Shown: piece by piece, positions 53,992 through 63,590 of the stretch | Layout: each line of letters begins with the position of its first letter | Position numbering within the stretch: position 1 is the first letter of the stretch | NCBI RefSeq assembly: GCF_002332255.1 | Contig: NZ_NRGW01000001.1 | Coordinates: forward strand, 2,604,001 to 2,668,000 | DNA length: 64,000 nt | From: Halomonas sp. JB37 | GTDB lineage: Bacteria > Pseudomonadota > Gammaproteobacteria > Pseudomonadales > Halomonadaceae | Direction of reading: 5' to 3' | Made by a program: the position numbers and the translations under genes | Notes under the pieces: model-generated | What the model was told of the DNA's origin: nothing | The model's database searches: none | Seen by the model: only the letters and a program-made list of their open reading frames with translations

Positions 53992-54887
53992 TCTAGGTCG
54001 TAACCTAGGCTTTTCAACGCGCGTTCATCGTCTGACCAGCCGCGTTTTACTTTAACCCATAGGTTGAGCATTACTTTTGTGCCTAGCGCGCGCTCCATAT
54101 CCAGACGCGCTTCACGGCCAATGCTCTTGATCCGATCGCCATTTTCACCAATCAGTATGACTTTCTGACCTTGGCGCTCGACCAGAATCAACGCACTGAT
54201 GTGCGTCACACGCTCGGTCTCGCGAAACTCTTCAATTTCAACGGTCATCTGATAAGGCAGTTCATCGCCCAGTTGGCGCATGACTTTTTCACGTACCATC
54301 TCAGCTGCCATAAAGCGCATGCTTTTGTCGGTAATCTGATCTTCGGGGAAAAAGTGAACGCTTTCAGGAAGGTATTTAGCCACCTCGTCTTCTAGCGTGT
54401 CTACCTGGGTGCCGTGCTTGGCGGAAATAGGCACCACCGCAGCGAAATCGCGACGCGCACCGACCTCTGCTAGCCACGGCAACAGGTCGCCTTTTTCACT
54501 TAGCCGATCAACTTTGTTAACGGCAAGAATCACCGGCGCTTTTACATGTTCCAAGCGCTTGAGAACGGCCTGGTCTTCTTCCGTCCAGCGGGTGCGGTCA
54601 ATGATGAACACCACACAATCAACGTCGCGCAATGCCTGAGTCGCCGCTTGGTTCATAAAGCGGTTAATCGCCTTATTACGATCTTTGGACATAATATGCA
54701 TGCCCGGGGTATCGACATAGACAAACTGCGTCTCTTCAACCGTTTTAATGCCCATCACCTGATGCCGCGTGGTTTGCGGGCGCCGTGATGTAATCGACAC
54801 CTTCTGCCCTAGAATACGGTTCATGAGGGTGGACTTGCCCACGTTGGGTCGACCGACAATGGCAACGAATCCACAGGATTGGCTCAT
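53988..54887 (-). CDS. era: GTPase Era
   Basis: A 299-residue essential GTPase for 30S ribosome maturation. G1 is [12 protein letters not shown], the switch region TTRHQ, G3 DTPGMH and G4 NKVD. The C-terminal KH domain has [20 protein letters not shown], which binds the 3' end of 16S rRNA. It overlaps rnc (4 nt) and recO (4 nt), so rnc-era-recO is translationally coupled. Confidence 0.97.
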   Translation of the reverse strand: MSQSCGFVAIVGRPNVGKSTLMNRILGQKVSITSRRPQTTRHQVMGIKTVEETQFVYVDTPGMHIMSKDRNKAINRFMNQAATQALRDVDCVVFIIDRTRWTEEDQAVLKRLEHVKAPVILAVNKVDRLSEKGDLLPWLAEVGARRDFAAVVPISAKHGTQVDTLEDEVAKYLPESVHFFPEDQITDKSMRFMAAEMVREKVMRQLGDELPYQMTVEIEEFRETERVTHISALILVERQGQKVILIGENGDRIKSIGREARLDMERALGTKVMLNLWVKVKRGWSDDERALKSLGYDLD

Positions 54888-55576
54888 GATTTGTCTCCAG
54901 GACTTTTTTCAAGATACGAAAGCGCTTCTTCTGCCGCTTGTTGTTCAGCATGGCGGCGGCTAGGGCCTTTACCGGTGGTATGCTCAGTCAACAGGTCAAT
55001 GTAGCATTCCACGGTAAAGGTCTGGGCATGCGCCTCACCCTTCACGCAGACAACTTCATAGCGCGGCAATGCTGCTTGGCGCGACTGAAGAAACTCCTGC
55101 AACCGGGTCTTGGGATCTTTTTGGGTATCTTGTAGCGAGATATTGCCAAGCCGTTCTGCATACCAATCCAATACGCGGTCACGCACAACGTCCATGCCTG
55201 CATCCAGATAGATAGCGCCAATGATAGCCTCAACCGCGTCTGCCAAAATTGATTCGCGCCGATGCCCGCCGCTTTTCATTTCGCCAGACCCTAGCCGTAA
55301 ACATTCGCCAAACTCCATTTCACGCGCAAGCTCGGCCAACGTTTGGCCTTTCACTAATCGCGCGCGTAGGCGTGAAAGCTGGCCTTCACGCGCCTGTGGA
55401 AAGAGCTGAAACAGTGCTTCGGCAATCACAAAATTGACAATAGAGTCACCTAGGAACTCCAGGCGCTCATTGTTACGACCACCGAAGCTGCGGTGGGTCA
55501 AGGCCAACTCCAATAGCATATCATCGCCAAAGGTATGGCCGATTCGTCGGCAAAAAGCGTTCAAGGAATTACTCAC
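54884..55576 (-). CDS. rnc: Ribonuclease III
   Basis: A 230-residue double-strand RNA endonuclease. The signature [20 protein letters not shown] holds the metal-binding residues, with the second acidic site in [16 protein letters not shown]. The C-terminal dsRBD is seen in [14 protein letters not shown] and [18 protein letters not shown]. It processes rRNA precursors and its own operon mRNA in other bacteria. The 67-bp gap to lepB contains TTGACGTTAACTAAAG. Confidence 0.96.
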   Translation of the reverse strand: MSNSLNAFCRRIGHTFGDDMLLELALTHRSFGGRNNERLEFLGDSIVNFVIAEALFQLFPQAREGQLSRLRARLVKGQTLAELAREMEFGECLRLGSGEMKSGGHRRESILADAVEAIIGAIYLDAGMDVVRDRVLDWYAERLGNISLQDTQKDPKTRLQEFLQSRQAALPRYEVVCVKGEAHAQTFTVECYIDLLTEHTTGKGPSRRHAEQQAAEEALSYLEKSPGDKS

Positions 55577-55643
55577 AGCTCTCCTACGTCATTGACGTTA
55601 ACTAAAGTGACATAACTGACTAAACTCAACGTAAGCAAAACCT

Positions 55644-56447
55644 TCATTCAATGCGCCGCACGCTGGTAAAACTCGGCAACCCGCCGTCCCAGTGCATCCA
55701 TACCGCAAAGGCACGACCAACAATATTCTCTTCCGGCACAAAGCCCCAATAGCGGCTGTCGTTGGAATGATCACGATTGTCACCCATCATGAAATAGTGC
55801 CCTGCAGGCACTTCCACTTCACGCATTTGCGGGCCAGGGTCGCGCGGGTTGTTATAAACAAAGTGGTCAGCGTCGCCTAGCGTTTCTGCTAACAGTAGCT
55901 GTTCAGGAGAGGCCTCAGGGCCCTCTTCAGTCAACTCTTTAGCAATCGGCTCACCGTTGATGTAAAGCTGCTTGCCCTCATAACGAATGCGATCTCCCGG
56001 CAACCCCACCACGCGTTTGATGAAATTCACCGAGGGCTCGTCAGGAAAGCGAAATACCATCACATCGCCACGTTCGGGGTCATCCACTTCGATAAAACGG
56101 GTATTCACCACCGGCAACCGCAGGCCGTAGGCAAATTTATTGACCAGGATAAAGTCGCCCACTTCGAGCGTAGGCCGCATTGAACCCGAGGGAATCTGGA
56201 ACGGCTCAACAATAAAACTACGCACTACGAGCACGATCAACAGCACCGGAAAAAACGAACGGGCGTAATCGACGGGCCACGGTTCTTTCAGCAGCTTTTC
56301 ACGGGTGGGTTCGTCTAACCCTTCCTGGGTATTGGCATCAGCTGTCGCAACACGCTGGCGACGTTTAGGCCTTAACAGCACCACATCGAGTAGGTAAATA
56401 ACGCCCGAAAGCGCAACGGCGAGTACCAGAAGTAATGAAAAATCCAT
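55644..56447 (-). CDS. lepB: Signal peptidase I
   Basis: A 267-residue inner-membrane protease that removes Sec and Tat signal peptides. Two N-terminal helices (LLLVLAVALSGVIYLLDVVL and FFPVLLIVLVVRSFIV) flank a cytoplasmic loop. The catalytic serine lies in FQIPSGSMRPTLEVGDFILV and the lysine in NFIKRVVGLPGDRI, followed by GDNRDHSNDSRYWG. It starts 15 bp after lepA. Confidence 0.96.
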   Translation of the reverse strand: MDFSLLLVLAVALSGVIYLLDVVLLRPKRRQRVATADANTQEGLDEPTREKLLKEPWPVDYARSFFPVLLIVLVVRSFIVEPFQIPSGSMRPTLEVGDFILVNKFAYGLRLPVVNTRFIEVDDPERGDVMVFRFPDEPSVNFIKRVVGLPGDRIRYEGKQLYINGEPIAKELTEEGPEASPEQLLLAETLGDADHFVYNNPRDPGPQMREVEVPAGHYFMMGDNRDHSNDSRYWGFVPEENIVGRAFAVWMHWDGGLPSFTSVRRIE

Positions 56448-56462
56448 GGGTGGTATTCTTTC

Positions 56463-58280
56463 CTAGTCGTTAACCTTGAGCACAGCAAGGAAGGCATCCT
56501 GAGGGATTTCCACGCGCCCTACCTGTTTCATGCGTTTCTTACCTGCTTTCTGCTTCTCGAGCAGTTTCTTTTTACGGCTAACATCGCCGCCATAACATTT
56601 AGCCGTTACGTTTTTACGCAGCGCTTTTACCGTTGAACGTGCCACGACCTGGCCACCGATAGCGGCCTGAATAGCTACGTCAAACATCTGCCGTGGGATC
56701 AGTTCTTTCATCTTCTCCACCAGCAAACGTCCGCGATGATGGGCGTGATCGCGGTGGATAATAACCGCTAGCGCGTCTACTTTATCGCCATTAATAAGCA
56801 CATCAAGGCGCACCAGTTTAGCCATCTCAAAGCGCTCGAAGTTATACTCAAGCGATGCATAGCCTTTGGAGATCGACTTCAGACGGTCAAAGAAGTCCAT
56901 GACCACTTCCGACATTGGCAATTCGTAAGCCAGCTGAATCTGGTTACCCAGAAATTGCATGTCTAGCTGAGTACCACGGCGCTGTTCGCATTCCGTAATG
57001 ACATTGCCAACATACTCCTGAGGAACCAAAATATTAGCGCGCACTACCGGTTCGCGCATTTCATCAACATCGGCCATATCTGGCAATTTAGACGGATTGG
57101 AGACGTAGTTAAGGTCGCCATTTTTCATCGCCAGCTCATAGACAACGGTCGGCGCGGTGGTGAGCAGATCAATATCATACTCACGCTCAAGCCGCTCCTG
57201 AACGATTTCCATGTGCAGCGTACCAAGAAAGCCTACCCGGAAACCAAAACCCAATGCATCTGAGTTTTCAGGCACATAGGCAAGCGAGGCATCGTTAAGC
57301 GCAAGCTTTTCCAGGGCGTCACGAAAATCTTCGTAATCATCCGCACTCACCGGGAACATACCGGCGTAAACCTGCGGCTTAACTTTCTGGAAACCGGGCA
57401 ACCGTTCTACATCGGGTGTTTTAGTGTGGGTAATGGTATCGCCCACAGGCGCGCCGTGAATCTCTTTGATACCGGCCACAACAAAGCCGACTTCACCGGC
57501 ACGCAGAATATCAGTCTGCTTACGCATGGGCGTAAACACACCCACTTCGGTGGCATTCCAGTCGCGGCCCGTCGATTTGATGCGGAGTTTATCGCCTTTG
57601 CGCAGCGTGCCATCAAATAGCCGCACCAGCGATACAACGCCAAGATAGTTATCAAACCAAGAGTCGATAATCAGTGCTTGCAGCGGCGCATCCGGATCAC
57701 CTTTTGGGGGCGGAATGTCGCGCACCAGACGTTCTAAAAGTGCATCAATACCAATACCGCTTTTGGCTGATACCTGGCAGGCATCGGTCGCATCAAGCCC
57801 TATGATCTCCTCAATTTCCTGTGAAACCTTGTCACAGTCAGCCTGAGGCAAATCGATTTTATTAAGGACAGGGAGAACTTCCAGGCCTTGTTCAATCGCG
57901 GTATAGCAGTTGGCCACCGACTGGGCTTCCACACCTTGCGCTGCATCTACCACCAGCAGAGCACCTTCACAGGCATAGAGCGAACGCGACACTTCGTAAG
58001 AGAAATCAACGTGCCCCGGCGTATCGATAAAGTTGAGCTGGTAAACCTGGCCATCGGCAGCCGTATAATCCAGCGTCACCGACTGAGCCTTGATGGTAAT
58101 ACCACGCTCGCGCTCAATGTCCATGGAATCGAGCACTTGCTCTTTAAGCTCACGTTCAGTTAACCCTTCACAGGTCTGAATTAAACGATCAGAGAGCGTC
58201 GATTTACCGTGATCAATGTGGGCAATAATAGAGAAATTACGTATGTGCTTGAGCTTTCCGTTGGGAACGTCTTGGGACAT
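56463..58280 (-). CDS. lepA: Elongation factor 4
   Basis: A 605-residue ribosomal back-translocase GTPase. Motifs: [38 protein letters not shown] and [12 protein letters not shown]. The C-terminal LepA-specific domain includes [20 protein letters not shown] and [20 protein letters not shown]. The lepA-lepB order is typical of proteobacteria. Confidence 0.97.
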   Translation of the reverse strand: MSQDVPNGKLKHIRNFSIIAHIDHGKSTLSDRLIQTCEGLTERELKEQVLDSMDIERERGITIKAQSVTLDYTAADGQVYQLNFIDTPGHVDFSYEVSRSLYACEGALLVVDAAQGVEAQSVANCYTAIEQGLEVLPVLNKIDLPQADCDKVSQEIEEIIGLDATDACQVSAKSGIGIDALLERLVRDIPPPKGDPDAPLQALIIDSWFDNYLGVVSLVRLFDGTLRKGDKLRIKSTGRDWNATEVGVFTPMRKQTDILRAGEVGFVVAGIKEIHGAPVGDTITHTKTPDVERLPGFQKVKPQVYAGMFPVSADDYEDFRDALEKLALNDASLAYVPENSDALGFGFRVGFLGTLHMEIVQERLEREYDIDLLTTAPTVVYELAMKNGDLNYVSNPSKLPDMADVDEMREPVVRANILVPQEYVGNVITECEQRRGTQLDMQFLGNQIQLAYELPMSEVVMDFFDRLKSISKGYASLEYNFERFEMAKLVRLDVLINGDKVDALAVIIHRDHAHHRGRLLVEKMKELIPRQMFDVAIQAAIGGQVVARSTVKALRKNVTAKCYGGDVSRKKKLLEKQKAGKKRMKQVGRVEIPQDAFLAVLKVND

Positions 58281-58307
58281 CGAGTCTGTTCTGCCTTAGT
58301 GATACGC

Positions 58308-58332
58308 AAGCGGCCGCAACAGCAGGCCGCTT
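58308..58332. repeat. Hairpin in the lepA leader
   Basis: AAGCGGCC and GGCCGCTT flank a 9-nt loop, 28 bp upstream of the lepA start. It may structure the 5' leader of lepA. There is no U-tract. Confidence 0.45.
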
Positions 58333-58433
58333 CGAGAGTTCAAAGCTCGAAAACAGCTGCCGTTAGAACATAAAGGGCCATTTTCGACAAAAGATATTCG
58401 CCATTGTAGCGATATGCGCAGGATAGGAACAGC

Positions 58434-58456
58434 AGTCCGGCGAGAACCGCCGGACT
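58434..58456. repeat. Perfect 9-bp hairpin downstream of mucD
   Basis: AGTCCGGCG and CGCCGGACT flank a 5-nt loop, 20 bp after the mucD stop. On the minus strand a T7 run lies before the stem rather than after it, so it is not a standard terminator. It could still limit read-through into lepA. Confidence 0.5.
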
Positions 58457-58475
58457 AGGTGTGAAAAAAAGGTGT

Positions 58476-59900
58476 TTATTCTAGGCGTAACGCGACGAAC
58501 AGCGAGCGGCCTTCGCGGAATAGACGTATTGGAATAGCGCGATCAGAGGGCAAACCTTCGACAATTTTCATCAGCTCGTCCGACGAGGACACGCTGCGAT
58601 GATCAACACTCACCAGCACATCGCCGGGGCGAATGCCGGCATCAGCAGCGACGCTGTCAGGCTCAACCTGGCGAACCTCTACACCGCCAGGAATATTTAG
58701 CTGCTCGCGCGCTTCTTCGCCAACTTCTGCCACCGTTACCCCAAGGCGCACCTGATTATTACTACTAGCTTGGTCAGATTGCCCCTCAGCGTCTGGCCAG
58801 TTACCCAGCTCAACGGACTGAGAAATTTCTTCACCGTCGCGAATCAAGGTTAACGCTACTTCTGAACCAGGCTCCCCACGGCCAATCAGGCGTGGCAATG
58901 AGCTAGAGCGTTCGACCTCTTCACCATTGACCTCAATAATCACATCGCCCGCTTGCAACCCCCCCTGCGCGGCAGGACCTTCAGGATCGAGATCGGCAAT
59001 CAAGGCGCCAATCGCGTTTTCCATGCCGAAAGATTCTGCTAAATCGCGAGAGACAGGCTGAATCATTACGCCCAGCCAGCCTCGATCTACCCGGCCACTT
59101 TCACGCAGCTGATCGACCACATCCATCGCCACGTTGATGGGAATCGCAAACGAGACGCCCATAAAGCCGCCACTACGGGTAAAAATTTGCGAGTTAATGC
59201 CAACCACTTCACCGCTTAAGTTAAACAGCGGCCCGCCCGAATTACCGGGATTGATAGCGACATCCGTCTGAATAAAGGGCACATAAGCATCGCTTGGCAA
59301 GGTACGATTAATCGCACTCACGATACCTGCGGTGACCGAATGATCAAAGCCAAAGGGCGAGCCAATGGCAGCCACCCACTCACCTACCTTCAGTGCGTCA
59401 GAGTTGCCCAGGGTCAATGTCGGCAGATCGGTTGCATCAATCTTCAGTAGCGCTACGTCAGTTTGTGGGTCAGAACCAATCAGCTCGGCATTCAGCTCAC
59501 GACGGTCGTTTAGGCGCACCAATATTTCATCAGCATCCTGAACGACATGAGCGTTTGTCATGACATAGCCGTCATCACTAATGACAAACCCCGAGCCTAA
59601 AGACTGGCGCTCTTCGCTACGCCCCTGCCCGCCACCTGGGGGCGATGGCTGGTTACCACCAAAGCTCTCTCCAAAAAAATGACGGAAAATTTCCGGGATT
59701 TCCTGTCCACCAAACCCTTCATATCCAGGCGAACTGCTGCGCTGGATCGTTCGGCTTGTCGAGATATTCACCACACCTGGCGCGGCGGCTTCAACGAGCT
59801 CGGTGAAATCCGGCAGGCTTTGGGCACTAGCAGCCTGCCCAACCGTTAGTAAAGCCACCATGCATACCCAGAGCGTGGAAGGGAGAATCAAGCGCTTCAT
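58476..59900 (-). CDS. mucD: DegP/MucD-type periplasmic serine protease
   Basis: A 474-residue HtrA-family chaperone-protease. TAGGAG 8 nt upstream supports the ATG at 59900, which begins a signal peptide (MKRLILPSTLWVCMVALLTV, cleavage near ASAQ). The triad is His in VMTNAHVVQDADE, Asp in DPQTDVALLKID and Ser in NPGNSGGPLFN. Two PDZ domains follow (DLDPEGPAAQGGLQAGDVII; VEPDSVAADAGIRPGDVLVS). It degrades misfolded envelope proteins and belongs to the sigma-E cluster upstream. Confidence 0.95.
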   Translation of the reverse strand: MKRLILPSTLWVCMVALLTVGQAASAQSLPDFTELVEAAAPGVVNISTSRTIQRSSSPGYEGFGGQEIPEIFRHFFGESFGGNQPSPPGGGQGRSEERQSLGSGFVISDDGYVMTNAHVVQDADEILVRLNDRRELNAELIGSDPQTDVALLKIDATDLPTLTLGNSDALKVGEWVAAIGSPFGFDHSVTAGIVSAINRTLPSDAYVPFIQTDVAINPGNSGGPLFNLSGEVVGINSQIFTRSGGFMGVSFAIPINVAMDVVDQLRESGRVDRGWLGVMIQPVSRDLAESFGMENAIGALIADLDPEGPAAQGGLQAGDVIIEVNGEEVERSSSLPRLIGRGEPGSEVALTLIRDGEEISQSVELGNWPDAEGQSDQASSNNQVRLGVTVAEVGEEAREQLNIPGGVEVRQVEPDSVAADAGIRPGDVLVSVDHRSVSSSDELMKIVEGLPSDRAIPIRLFREGRSLFVALRLE

Positions 59901-59966
59901 GCAAGAGCTCCTACTGAACGTAATAATCATCAAAGACCGTGCAACTCGTAGTGAGGTGCGGGAGAA

Positions 59967-60428
59967 CTAACAGACCAAACGCGGGCGAAAGCGTTCACTT
60001 CGCTCACGCAATAATACTTTCATACTAATAGCACACATGATTAGGGTCGCAAAAAACACCAGTGGCGCAAGCCATAGAGCAGTGCTGACTAACGGGACTA
60101 AACCAGCCAACAAGAGTGCCGCCATTAAGGGGAATGCATATACAAAAAAAGCCAGCAGCGTAACTGACGTTCGCGGCAGGCTTATGGTGACCTGTTGGCC
60201 TAATGGATAGCATTGCTCAACTGCCTGGTCGGTGTCGACTGAGGCTGCCCGTGGAAGCGCAACGACTAATTGCCGGCTACGCTGGCGAGCCAGCAGCCCT
60301 ACCCCACAGCCTCGGCCCCTAGCGCACTGCTCGCAGCCTTCTTGAGCGGCCACCTCGACAACAAGCCCGCCATTAACATGGGCAACTATCGTGGCCACGC
60401 GAAGCAGAGAGGCGCAGGCAGCTTCCAT
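59967..60428 (-). CDS. rseC: RseC/MucC family protein
   Basis: About 153 residues, with a cysteine cluster near the N-terminus (EGCEQCARGRGCGVG) and two central membrane helices (TLLAFFVYAFPLMAALLLAG; WLAPLVFFATLIMCAISM). RseC is a minor modulator of sigma-E and, in other species, takes part in reducing SoxR. An ATG at 60428 or a GTG one codon earlier may be the start. It lies between mucB and mucD as usual. Confidence 0.88.
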   Translation of the reverse strand: MEAACASLLRVATIVAHVNGGLVVEVAAQEGCEQCARGRGCGVGLLARQRSRQLVVALPRAASVDTDQAVEQCYPLGQQVTISLPRTSVTLLAFFVYAFPLMAALLLAGLVPLVSTALWLAPLVFFATLIMCAISMKVLLRERSERFRPRLVC

Positions 60429-60452
60429 CACTGCGTGGCCTGTTTTGAATCG

Positions 60453-61472
60453 CTAAGGATCTGCACGATCACTCTCACCATCAGTATCTTGATCAAAAGT
60501 AATTGAGCGAGCAATTCGCTGGAGAGTAGTGACCGGCATTTCGCCAATGGCAATCAACTGCCAGCGCCCCTCGTCGGTAGTGTAATGCTCAATAGCCACG
60601 GCAGATACGCCCAACTGCTGCACACCTTCGCGCAAGCCGCCAGTTTCATCTTGCTTAAGAGGTTCGACAAAAATACTGACGGTGGCTAAACCGTCACTAT
60701 AAACACGCTGCTGAACATCGCTGCCAGAGAAGGCAACCGGCTGGCCCACAAAACCTTCGGGCAACCAGGTCGTGCGCCACGGAGTACTAAGCGCAACCTT
60801 TGGAGAATCTACGCGGATATTTCCAGTGTACTGCTGAGGCGATTGAAGCTGAGTAATTTGGAAGGTCTCAATAATGCGACCCTGCTGATCAATAAGCACG
60901 TGCTTGAGCAACAGCCCCGTCTCACGATCTAACCACCACTCGTGAGCAAAACGCCATTGATCAAGAGGCTCAAAAATTAGCTTTACGGCGTCTCGACCAG
61001 CGACACGTGCATCTTCCTCAAGATCAATCTGATAATATTCTTCAAGGTGAGCTGCCCATCTCGCAGGGGACGAAAGTCCTCCGTTGCCGCTGTCTTCGGT
61101 CCACGCAAGCCTGCCTACCGGCGAACGCCGTTCGATGCTGACTGAGGGGCCATCCAGATACTGCACTACCTGCTGACGTATGCCGTCTTGAATACGATGC
61201 GAAAGCGCCAGTGTACGTACATTGATGGCATCTATAGCCACGGCTCTTGCCTGAAAAGCATAGCAGTGGCTAGCCCATAAGCCACGCTCTAGCCACTCGG
61301 CGCCGGTACTGGGTGTCGAAACCAAGGTATCCGCACACTCATACCCAGAATTAGCTTGGGCATCGCTTTGCGCTTGTGCCTGAAGCGAAAACATACCGAC
61401 TGACAGTGCCAGTACCCATGCATGCCCAACTCGGGAAGGCATTAATAATTCGAACGCTCTGTTTCTTAGCAC
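60453..61472 (-). CDS. mucB: MucB/RseB periplasmic sigma-E regulator
   Basis: A 339-residue periplasmic protein that guards MucA/RseA from cleavage. It has a signal peptide (hydrophobic core AWVLALSVGMFSLQAQAQ) and an N-terminal lipoprotein-localisation-like domain with ALSHRIQDGIRQQVVQYLDG. A C-terminal domain includes LPEGFVGQPVAFSG and SVFVEPLKQDE-like strands (here VSIFVEPLKQDE). The GTG at 61472 with AGGTGAG 6-8 nt upstream is chosen; an internal ATG ten codons later has no such site. Confidence 0.88.
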   Translation of the reverse strand: MLRNRAFELLMPSRVGHAWVLALSVGMFSLQAQAQSDAQANSGYECADTLVSTPSTGAEWLERGLWASHCYAFQARAVAIDAINVRTLALSHRIQDGIRQQVVQYLDGPSVSIERRSPVGRLAWTEDSGNGGLSSPARWAAHLEEYYQIDLEEDARVAGRDAVKLIFEPLDQWRFAHEWWLDRETGLLLKHVLIDQQGRIIETFQITQLQSPQQYTGNIRVDSPKVALSTPWRTTWLPEGFVGQPVAFSGSDVQQRVYSDGLATVSIFVEPLKQDETGGLREGVQQLGVSAVAIEHYTTDEGRWQLIAIGEMPVTTLQRIARSITFDQDTDGESDRADP

Positions 61473-61515
61473 GCTCTACTCACCTAACAGTACTCCGCCG
61501 AGTGATGGCAGATAA

Positions 61516-62238
61516 TTAGCGCTGGCCCAGCGGCTCAGTTACCGCTGAAGAACGCATGAGCGGCATCCAGCTGTCGCCACTTCCGTAAGCAGCACTTTGA
61601 GTATGTTGCTCTAAGTAGGACTGCAGCATACCGATTTGATCAACATTGATGTTAGTCCCTTGCGAGGCACTAACGCCCTGAGTTGCCTGAGTAGAGAAGC
61701 CAGCTTCACTAATATTCATCAAGCCGCTCGGAGCTGACTGACCACTAATGCGAAAAGGCGTTGGCTCAAACATAGGCATATCGGCATTTGATGCCATAGC
61801 AGGCTGTCCGGCTAAATTGACCGGCTGCACTTGGCTAGTCGCATTAGGTGATGATGCGGCAATACCGCCACCACCCTGGCTCTCAGATAAACCGTTGCCA
61901 AAGAACTGTACGCCAGTGATCACCATTAGCGATACGGCGGCCGCGACACCTGCGCCGCGAGCGAAGGAAATCCCACCGCTTCGCGTGGCAACACGCTCTT
62001 CAATATCCATGGAAGGAGCGGACTCGTCGCGCAACCGGGCCATGATGCCGGCAGAAAGATCAATACTTACATCAACCCCTCTTTCACGCTGCATCATGCT
62101 GCGTGCTAAATGGTAACGCCTCCATGTCTCTGCGGCACCGTCATCATTAGGCAGTGCTTTCAACACTCGGCGTAGCTCAAGCTCATCACTCTCGCCATCC
62201 ATTAACACCGAAAGTGATTCCCGTGTGTTTTGACTCAT
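61516..62238 (-). CDS. mucA: Anti-sigma factor MucA/RseA
   Basis: A 240-residue single-pass inner-membrane protein. The cytoplasmic N-terminus (SLSVLMDGESDELELRRVLK, then WRRYHLARSMMQ) binds the sigma factor. A membrane helix (VAAAVSLMVITGVQFF) follows at about residue 100, and a Gln/Ser/Gly-rich periplasmic part ends the protein. Proteolysis by DegS/RseP-type proteases would free sigma-E (family knowledge). It lies 303 bp from rpoE, a larger gap than is usual for this pair. Confidence 0.9.
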   Translation of the reverse strand: MSQNTRESLSVLMDGESDELELRRVLKALPNDDGAAETWRRYHLARSMMQRERGVDVSIDLSAGIMARLRDESAPSMDIEERVATRSGGISFARGAGVAAAVSLMVITGVQFFGNGLSESQGGGGIAASSPNATSQVQPVNLAGQPAMASNADMPMFEPTPFRISGQSAPSGLMNISEAGFSTQATQGVSASQGTNINVDQIGMLQSYLEQHTQSAAYGSGDSWMPLMRSSAVTEPLGQR

Positions 62239-62369
62239 ACTTCACACCCTCACACTGTTTAAAAGAAGTACTGAGGCAACGCTTGCGAGTTAAACGCACT
62301 ATCGCCCCGACGACTTCACTGGCCAAAACAAATCTTAACAACTGCTGTTTAAGGCCCATCATTTCAATC

Positions 62370-62417
62370 TTTTGCCAATTAGCACTTTTGTCAATTAAGA
62401 CGCTTGTCAATTAAGAC
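62370..62417. repeat. Three-copy 16-bp tandem repeat between rpoE and mucA
   Basis: TTTTGCCAATTAGCAC, TTTTGTCAATTAAGAC and GCTTGTCAATTAAGAC run head to tail in the gap 62239-62541. This otherwise gene-free spacer also holds ACAAAAAAGTAAAAGC. The array widens the rpoE-mucA distance. Confidence 0.75.
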
Positions 62418-62541
62418 AATGCCTACTAATCAAGGCAGTCAGCTCTATGACGCGTCATTTCCCAGACAGTTCACAAAAAAGTAAAAGCTAATTCTTGTGA
62501 AGGCATTCCTTGCCAGCCATATTGCTTGCTACTTATGACCA

Positions 62542-63141
62542 TCATTCATCGCGACTGTTCCGTGCCGTGGAAACAAGCGGGCGAATATGTTCGTCGACCG
62601 CTTCGCGAGCGCGAAAAATACGTGAGCGCACGGTGCCTACCGGACACTGCATCACCTGCGCTATATCTTCATAGGCAAGGCCATCTAACTCGCGCAAGGT
62701 AATTGCGGTACGCAGATCGTCGGGCAGGTTATCAATTGCCTGATAGACCGCTGCCTCTAATTGGTCTCTGGCAATGGCGGCTTCTGGCGATTCAGAGTCT
62801 GCCAACCGACCGCTTTGATCGATAATCTCAGCATCAACAATATCTAAATCGCTACCGGGCGGCCGACGCCCCCGCGAAACCAAATAGTTTTTCGCCGTAT
62901 TGATCGCAATCCGATACATCCACGTATAAAAAGCACTTTCCGCGCGAAACTTACCTAAGGCACGGTACGCCTTAATAAATGCCTCCTGCGCCACATCCTG
63001 AACTTCAGAGTGATCGTGTACGTAGCGGCTAATTAGGCCAATAATTTTATGCTGGTATTTTTTTACCAGCAGATCGAAAGCGCGCGTATCACCTTTTTGA
63101 GCACGTTCAACAAGCTGTTGGTCTGTTTCCCGAGTGCCCAT
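62542..63141 (-). CDS. rpoE: Extracytoplasmic-stress sigma factor (RpoE/AlgU)
   Basis: A 199-residue ECF sigma factor. Region 2 includes DLLVKKYQHKIIGLISRYVH and DVAQEAFIKAYRALGKFRAE (–10 recognition), region 4 LRTAITLRELDGLAYEDIAQ followed by VMQCPVGTVRSRIFRAREA (–35 recognition). The gene order with mucA, mucB, rseC and mucD confirms identity. It is the AlgU/sigma-22 counterpart of pseudomonads and probably autoregulated. Upstream are a 17-bp tandem repeat and a possible sigma-E promoter. Confidence 0.96.
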   Translation of the reverse strand: MGTRETDQQLVERAQKGDTRAFDLLVKKYQHKIIGLISRYVHDHSEVQDVAQEAFIKAYRALGKFRAESAFYTWMYRIAINTAKNYLVSRGRRPPGSDLDIVDAEIIDQSGRLADSESPEAAIARDQLEAAVYQAIDNLPDDLRTAITLRELDGLAYEDIAQVMQCPVGTVRSRIFRAREAVDEHIRPLVSTARNSRDE

Positions 63142-63316
63142 TCACACGCTCCTCAAGCCCGTACGGCATGCGCCGAGCCCCATTCCTATTAGCCCTAACC
63201 AGTGGGCGTTCACAGCAAGCAGCATAGCGTCCCTTGGGCATTGATTAATAATAAGTGAAAGTAAACGGCGAACGTATCGTCCGCACCTGTTGCCACATTC
63301 TATGATAAAGCTATAT

Positions 63317-63367
63317 TTTTTTAACAAGCTAAGTTTTTTAACAACCTAAGTTTTTTAACAATCTAAG
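63317..63367. repeat. Three-copy 17-bp tandem repeat upstream of rpoE
   Basis: TTTTTTAACAAGCTAAG, TTTTTTAACAACCTAAG and TTTTTTAACAATCTAAG differ only at one base per unit. They lie 176 bp upstream of rpoE, within its likely transcribed leader or promoter region. Confidence 0.88.
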
Positions 63368-63463
63368 CGCGTTGACCCGCTACATTTTATAACAATATGG
63401 CGCCAGTGTTACGCGTTCTGTGCGGCGCATCAAGCGCTTAATCTGAATACATAAAAACCCTGT

Positions 63464-63493
63464 GGCTGACACTTTTCGACCCCCGATAGTTCC
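63464..63493 (-). promoter_or_regulatory. Possible sigma-E-type promoter facing rpoE
   Basis: On the minus strand GGAACTA, 16 bp, then GTCAG. The -35 half fits GGAACTT well; the -10 half only partly fits TCTGA/TCTAA. It would give a leader of over 300 nt including the 17-bp repeats. Autoregulation of rpoE is common in this family. Confidence 0.35.
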
Positions 63494-63500
63494 ACAGCAA

Positions 63501-63530
63501 TTGATTTTTACCTACTCAGCAAGCGATAGT
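63501..63530 (+). promoter_or_regulatory. Possible sigma-70 promoter of the DAHP synthase gene
   Basis: TTGATT, 18 bp, then GATAGT (each 4 of 6 to consensus), 60 bp before the ATG at 63591. Weak; no TyrR/TrpR operator or leader peptide was recognised in the 63142-63590 spacer. Confidence 0.3.
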
Positions 63531-63590
63531 AGGCGCCACTTTTATCGCTCCCTCACTTTTTTCAACCATTACGCAAGCACAGGTAGCAAG

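Noticed and set aside
55592..55607. TTGACGTTAACTAAAG upstream of rnc, resembling a LiuR box
   Set aside because: The left half matches but the right half is one base short of the palindrome, and rnc/era have no link to amino acid catabolism. A chance match is more likely.
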